NCBI GenBank assembly: GCA_020853075.1
Contig: JADYZS010000506.1
Span: 1 to 7,320, forward strand
Length of the DNA: 7,320 nt
Source: Anaerolineae bacterium
GTDB taxonomy: Bacteria; Chloroflexota; Anaerolineae; JADYZS01
Reading direction: 5' to 3'
Position numbers and translations under genes: made by a program. Position 1 is the stretch's first letter. The number at the start of each line of letters is the position of its first letter. Positions 4,726 to 7,320 of the stretch are shown piece after piece. A model generated the notes under the pieces. The model saw nothing but the letters and a program-made list of their open reading frames with translations, searched no databases and had not been told where the DNA came from.

Positions 4726-6510
4726 TTAACTCAGTTCTCCTCGTCCTTGCCAGAATTCGGCGACCTTGCGGGCCAGGGGTTGGTGCTCCGGGAGCATCAG
4801 TTCGGGGTCTTGGGCGAAGAGGGTCTGCGCTTCTTGACGGGCTAACTCCAACGTGCGGATGTCGCTCAGTTTAGCCCAGCGCAGTTCCGGTAGCCCGCTT
4901 TGCCGTGTCCCGAAGAAGTCGCCGGGGCCGCGTAACTCCAGGTCCTTCTCGGCGACGATAAAACCATCTTGCGTCTGCTCCAACACCTTTAATTGTTCAA
5001 CCTTCTCGCCTGTCGCCGCTTCCGACACCAAGATACAATAGGAAGGGTGTTCTCCACGCCCCACGCGGCCACGGAACTGGTGTAATTGGGCCAGGCCGAA
5101 GCGCTCTGCGCCTTCCACCAACATCACCGTCGCATTGGGAACGTCAATCCCTACTTCTACCACCGCGGTGGAGACGAGAATATGGAGTTCGCCCCGGTTG
5201 AACGCCTGCATCACCTCGTCTTTCTCGTTGCCCTTCATGCGACCATGCAGAAGCCCCAACTTCAGGTCAGGGAATATCTCCTGTTGCAGCCGCTTGTGCT
5301 CCTCAACGGCGGCCTTCACGTCTAGCGTCTCGGACTCCTCAATAAGAGGGCATACGATGAAAGCCTGGCGTCCCTGCTCTACCTGGCGGCGCACGAAGGA
5401 ATAGGCCCTCTCTCGCTCTTGGGGCTTGAGCCAACGGGTCATGATAGGCTGGCGACCCGGCGGCATCTCGTCCAATACCGAGAGATCAAGGTCGCCATAG
5501 AGGGTCAAGGCCAGGGTGCGGGGGATCGGTGTCGCGCTCATCGCCAACAGGTGGGGCGTGTAGCCTTTCTGGCGCAGCGCGGACCGCTGCTCTACGCCAA
5601 AGCGATGTTGCTCGTCCACCACGGCCAGGGCCAGATCGTGGAAGGTCACGTCCTGTTGGATGAGCGCATGAGTGCCGACGATGAGGTTCACCGCGCCTGC
5701 GGCAATGGCCTCGCGAGTCTCTGCCTTCTCTCCTCCCCGCAGATTGCCCGTGAGGAGGGCCACGTGCAACTCCGGCATCTTGCTCCTGCCATTGCTGCCG
5801 CTGTCGGGGTCGGCGGCAGAGAGAGAAGCGAACAACCTGGTCAGGTTGCGATGGTGCTGCTCCGCCAGGATCTGGGTTGGGGCCATGAGCGCGGCCTGCG
5901 CGCCATCGCGGGCTGCCAGCCACATGGCTGCCACGGCAACGACGGTCTTGCCGGAACCTACGTCGCCCTGCAAGAGCCTGCTCATCGGTTCCCGTCGCAC
6001 CAAATCAATGGTAATCTCGCCTAACACGCGCTCCTGAGCCTTCGTCAATTGGAAGGGGAGAGCGCTGCGAAATTCATCTAGCCAACCGGCGGGAATTTCC
6101 AGGGGGCGCCCGGTCTGGGCTCGCCATTTCTGTCGCTGTCGCAGTGCGCCCAGTTGGATGATAAGGAACTCATCAAAGGCCAGCCGTCGTTGGGCCGCCT
6201 CCAGGAGTTCGTGATTATCAGGAAAGTGAACCTGGGTCAGCGCTTTCGGCAAGGAGAGGAGGCCCGCGCGCTGGCAGATAGACTCCGGGAGATGGTCAGG
6301 GACGCGCGGTCCCCAGGCATCTACCGCCTGCTTGATGATCTTGCGCAGCCAGGTTGCGTTCAAGCCTTCGGTGAGAGGATATACGGGCACGATGCGCCCG
6401 GTGCTGAGAACTTCTTTATCCACGGGTTCCCAGGCAGGCGAGCGCATAACCAACCGCCCCAGGTAACTATCCACCTTACCGCTGAGCCGGTACGTCTGGC
6501 CTGTGCGCAA
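4726..6510 (-). CDS. recG: ATP-dependent DNA helicase RecG, C-terminal fragment (helicase core intact)
   Basis: RecG is the superfamily 2 double-stranded DNA translocase that regresses stalled forks and migrates Holliday junctions. Numbered from the TTG at 6510 (594 residues), the motifs are: FQLTKAQERVL about 153-163, Walker A GDVGSGKT 182-189, MAPTQILAEQH, DEQH box 299-302, SATPIPRT 325-332, LLHGRMKGNEKDEVM about 420-434, VSTAVVEVGIDVPNAT, QFRGRVGRG 478-486, and the RecG-typical RGPGDFFGTRQSGLPELRWA near the C-terminus. None is damaged. Upstream of 6510 the same frame continues as recognisable RecG sequence to the TAA at 6720-6718. The TTG is simply the first start-like codon after that stop; it has no good Shine-Dalgarno site and would cut into the wedge domain. 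The fragment is followed by coaD after two bases. It may be translated only by stop readthrough, from a weak restart, or not at all. Confidence 0.9.
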   Translation of the reverse strand: MRTGQTYRLSGKVDSYLGRLVMRSPAWEPVDKEVLSTGRIVPVYPLTEGLNATWLRKIIKQAVDAWGPRVPDHLPESICQRAGLLSLPKALTQVHFPDNHELLEAAQRRLAFDEFLIIQLGALRQRQKWRAQTGRPLEIPAGWLDEFRSALPFQLTKAQERVLGEITIDLVRREPMSRLLQGDVGSGKTVVAVAAMWLAARDGAQAALMAPTQILAEQHHRNLTRLFASLSAADPDSGSNGRSKMPELHVALLTGNLRGGEKAETREAIAAGAVNLIVGTHALIQQDVTFHDLALAVVDEQHRFGVEQRSALRQKGYTPHLLAMSATPIPRTLALTLYGDLDLSVLDEMPPGRQPIMTRWLKPQERERAYSFVRRQVEQGRQAFIVCPLIEESETLDVKAAVEEHKRLQQEIFPDLKLGLLHGRMKGNEKDEVMQAFNRGELHILVSTAVVEVGIDVPNATVMLVEGAERFGLAQLHQFRGRVGRGEHPSYCILVSEAATGEKVEQLKVLEQTQDGFIVAEKDLELRGPGDFFGTRQSGLPELRWAKLSDIRTLELARQEAQTLFAQDPELMLPEHQPLARKVAEFWQGRGELS

Positions 6511-6720
6511 CCGTTCGGCAATCCATTCCTGGTTGAACCAGGTGACTTGTATCGTGCCGGTGCTGTCGGAGAAGATGGCGTCTATAATGCGCAGATTGTC
6601 CCGTACGCGCCGCGTCTTGACACTCCACAGATTGACAACAATGGTGACTTCTTCTCCATAATCCAGTTGGCCGATAGTTTTCAGCGCGCTGAAGTCGTCG
6701 TAGCGGCGCGGAAGCAGTTA
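6511..6720 (-). other. recG: recG wedge-domain segment stranded behind an in-frame TAA
   Basis: The minus strand at 6735-6700 reads T-V-G-D-L-L-stop-L-L-P-R-R-Y-D-D-F-S, continuous in one frame with the RecG pieces on both sides. Homologues carry VGDLLY.xPRRYDD here, so the TAA (6720-6718) replaces a Tyr codon through a single third-base change (TAT or TAC to TAA). After it, 69 sense codons encode the start of the wedge/OB domain (ALKTIGQ ... GEEVTIVVNLW ... GTIQVTWFNQEWIAERL) without any ATG, GTG or TTG. No frameshift is involved. Confidence 0.9.
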
Positions 6721-7275
6721 CAAGAGGTCGCCCACCGTCTGCACGTTCAGTTGGGCGAAAAGTTCTGCTTTTGCCTGGCCGATGCCGGGAAGCCGCCAAA
6801 CCGGCGCATCCAATCCCACGGGCTCGGCCCGCGAGGGCTGCGGGCGCGGCGGGGGGCTTGCCGGTCGCGGCGGTATCACGGGGGGCGGCTCGGTGACAGG
6901 CGGTGCTGCCAGCCGTATTGCGTCTTCGGCTACCTCGGAAGCGGCAGACTCACGAAGGGTTTTCCCTTCCGACGGCGGACGATCTTGAGCCACGGCCCCC
7001 GGCGCGGGAGGTGCGCCTGTGGCCCGCGCGGCCTTGAGGATGACCTGTTCTATCAGCCGCCCGCGGGCAGCAACGTCCGCCAGGGTGGGATAGCCCATGA
7101 GGAGTGCCACGATCTCTGCCACCGCCGGAGCCGGGGCTTCCTGCGCCGCGTCCTGTTGCCATCGCGCCGCGAACTTATCCAGGCCACCGATGACCGCCTT
7201 GTTGCGATAGCCTTGCTGTTGTTCCAGAAACAGCACTTTGTTCAATCTGTCAAACGCACTACCAGTCGTGCCCAT
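6718..7275 (-). CDS. recG: RecG, N-terminal fragment (extension, Pro-rich linker, HhH-like end)
   Basis: This is the 185-residue first part of RecG, ended by the in-frame TAA. It begins with a helical extension, FDRLNKVLFLEQQQGYRNKA then VIGGLDKFAARW (about 8-39), of the kind I associate with Chloroflexi and cyanobacterial RecG and which is absent from short proteobacterial forms. A second helical block (about 50-85, ALLMGYPTLADVAARGRLIE) follows. Then comes a Pro/Ala-rich, probably disordered linker (about 125-155, including EPPPVIPPRP). It closes with VWRLPGIGQAKAELFAQLNVQTVGDLL (about 159-185), the helix-hairpin-helix-like segment before the wedge domain. The ATG at 7275 is chosen as a start just before the conserved extension; AAGG lies 10 nt upstream. 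Read through the stop, recG would total 849 codons, a plausible length for extended RecG. Confidence 0.85.
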   Translation of the reverse strand: MGTTGSAFDRLNKVLFLEQQQGYRNKAVIGGLDKFAARWQQDAAQEAPAPAVAEIVALLMGYPTLADVAARGRLIEQVILKAARATGAPPAPGAVAQDRPPSEGKTLRESAASEVAEDAIRLAAPPVTEPPPVIPPRPASPPPRPQPSRAEPVGLDAPVWRLPGIGQAKAELFAQLNVQTVGDLL

Positions 7276-7320
7276 TCGTTGCGAACCTTGTTTCTCCGTC
7301 TATCCTTGAGCCAGAACCGC
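7276..7320 (-). other. Leader of recG at the window edge, nothing identifiable
   Basis: Forty-five bases precede the recG ATG. One minus-strand frame reads A-V-L-A-Q-G and then TAG (7302-7300), which could be the tail of an upstream gene, but it is too short to identify. No promoter is recognisable. Whether recG is first in its transcript cannot be told from this window. Confidence 0.3.

Noticed and set aside
5419..6024. Plus-strand open frame of about 200 codons antisense to recG
   Set aside because: It lies opposite the intact RecG helicase motifs and shows no domain; it is a shadow frame.
6718..6720. TAA reassigned as a sense codon in this organism
   Set aside because: recG itself ends in TAA at its expected C-terminus, and TGA and TAG also terminate other genes at expected lengths, so no code change is supported.
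1..7320. Mobile element, defence system, CRISPR array or RNA gene
   Set aside because: Apart from short linkers, the window is covered by recognisable housekeeping genes. I saw no spaced direct repeats, transposase motifs, tRNA-like folds or rRNA sequence.

Overview
The window is a gene-dense, GC-rich bacterial chromosome segment in which every supported gene lies on the minus strand, so transcription runs from high to low coordinates. The best guess for the source is a Chloroflexota (Chloroflexi) bacterium or a close metagenomic relative. This is inferred from three things: RecG carries the long N-terminal extension (a GYRNKAVIGGLDKF-type segment, then a Pro-rich linker) that I associate with Chloroflexi and cyanobacteria; L32 has an LPKRR...RRSH N-terminus; and coaD is followed by a coiled-coil gene and DUF177-rpmF. 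No mobile element, CRISPR array, tRNA, rRNA or defence system is visible. These are conserved housekeeping genes with a few unusual details.

Layout in transcription order, right to left. (1) recG (7275 to 4726) encodes the branch-migrating DNA helicase. It is split by an in-frame TAA at 6720-6718, exactly where homologues have a Tyr codon. All helicase motifs downstream remain intact. (2) coaD (4723-4196, phosphopantetheine adenylyltransferase, coenzyme A synthesis) starts two bases after the recG stop. (3) A DivIVA-like coiled-coil gene (about 4134-3586) has a near-perfect Shine-Dalgarno site, but the codon at the right distance is ATA. (4) A perfect consensus sigma-70/sigma-A promoter (TTGACA, 17 bp, TATAAT; 3589-3561) overlaps the stop codon of that gene. 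It appears to launch the second operon: DUF177 (YceD/YlbN), rpmF (L32), fabD, fabG, an Asp23/YqhY-family gene and nusB, which runs off the left edge.

The second operon joins ribosome assembly (DUF177, L32), fatty-acid synthesis (malonyl transfer to ACP by FabD, ketoacyl-ACP reduction by FabG), an Asp23-family protein of the kind linked to acetyl-CoA carboxylase and envelope homeostasis, and the rRNA antitermination factor NusB. CoaD, just upstream, makes the precursor of the 4'-phosphopantetheine cofactor carried by ACP, so the neighbourhood couples lipid-precursor supply to ribosome production. plsX and acpP, frequent companions of fabD-fabG, are absent from this stretch. Two GC-rich hairpins without U-tracts bracket fabD.

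No gene-free stretch exceeds 300 bases. The longest gaps are 108-123 bp, on either side of fabD, and each holds one of the hairpins.
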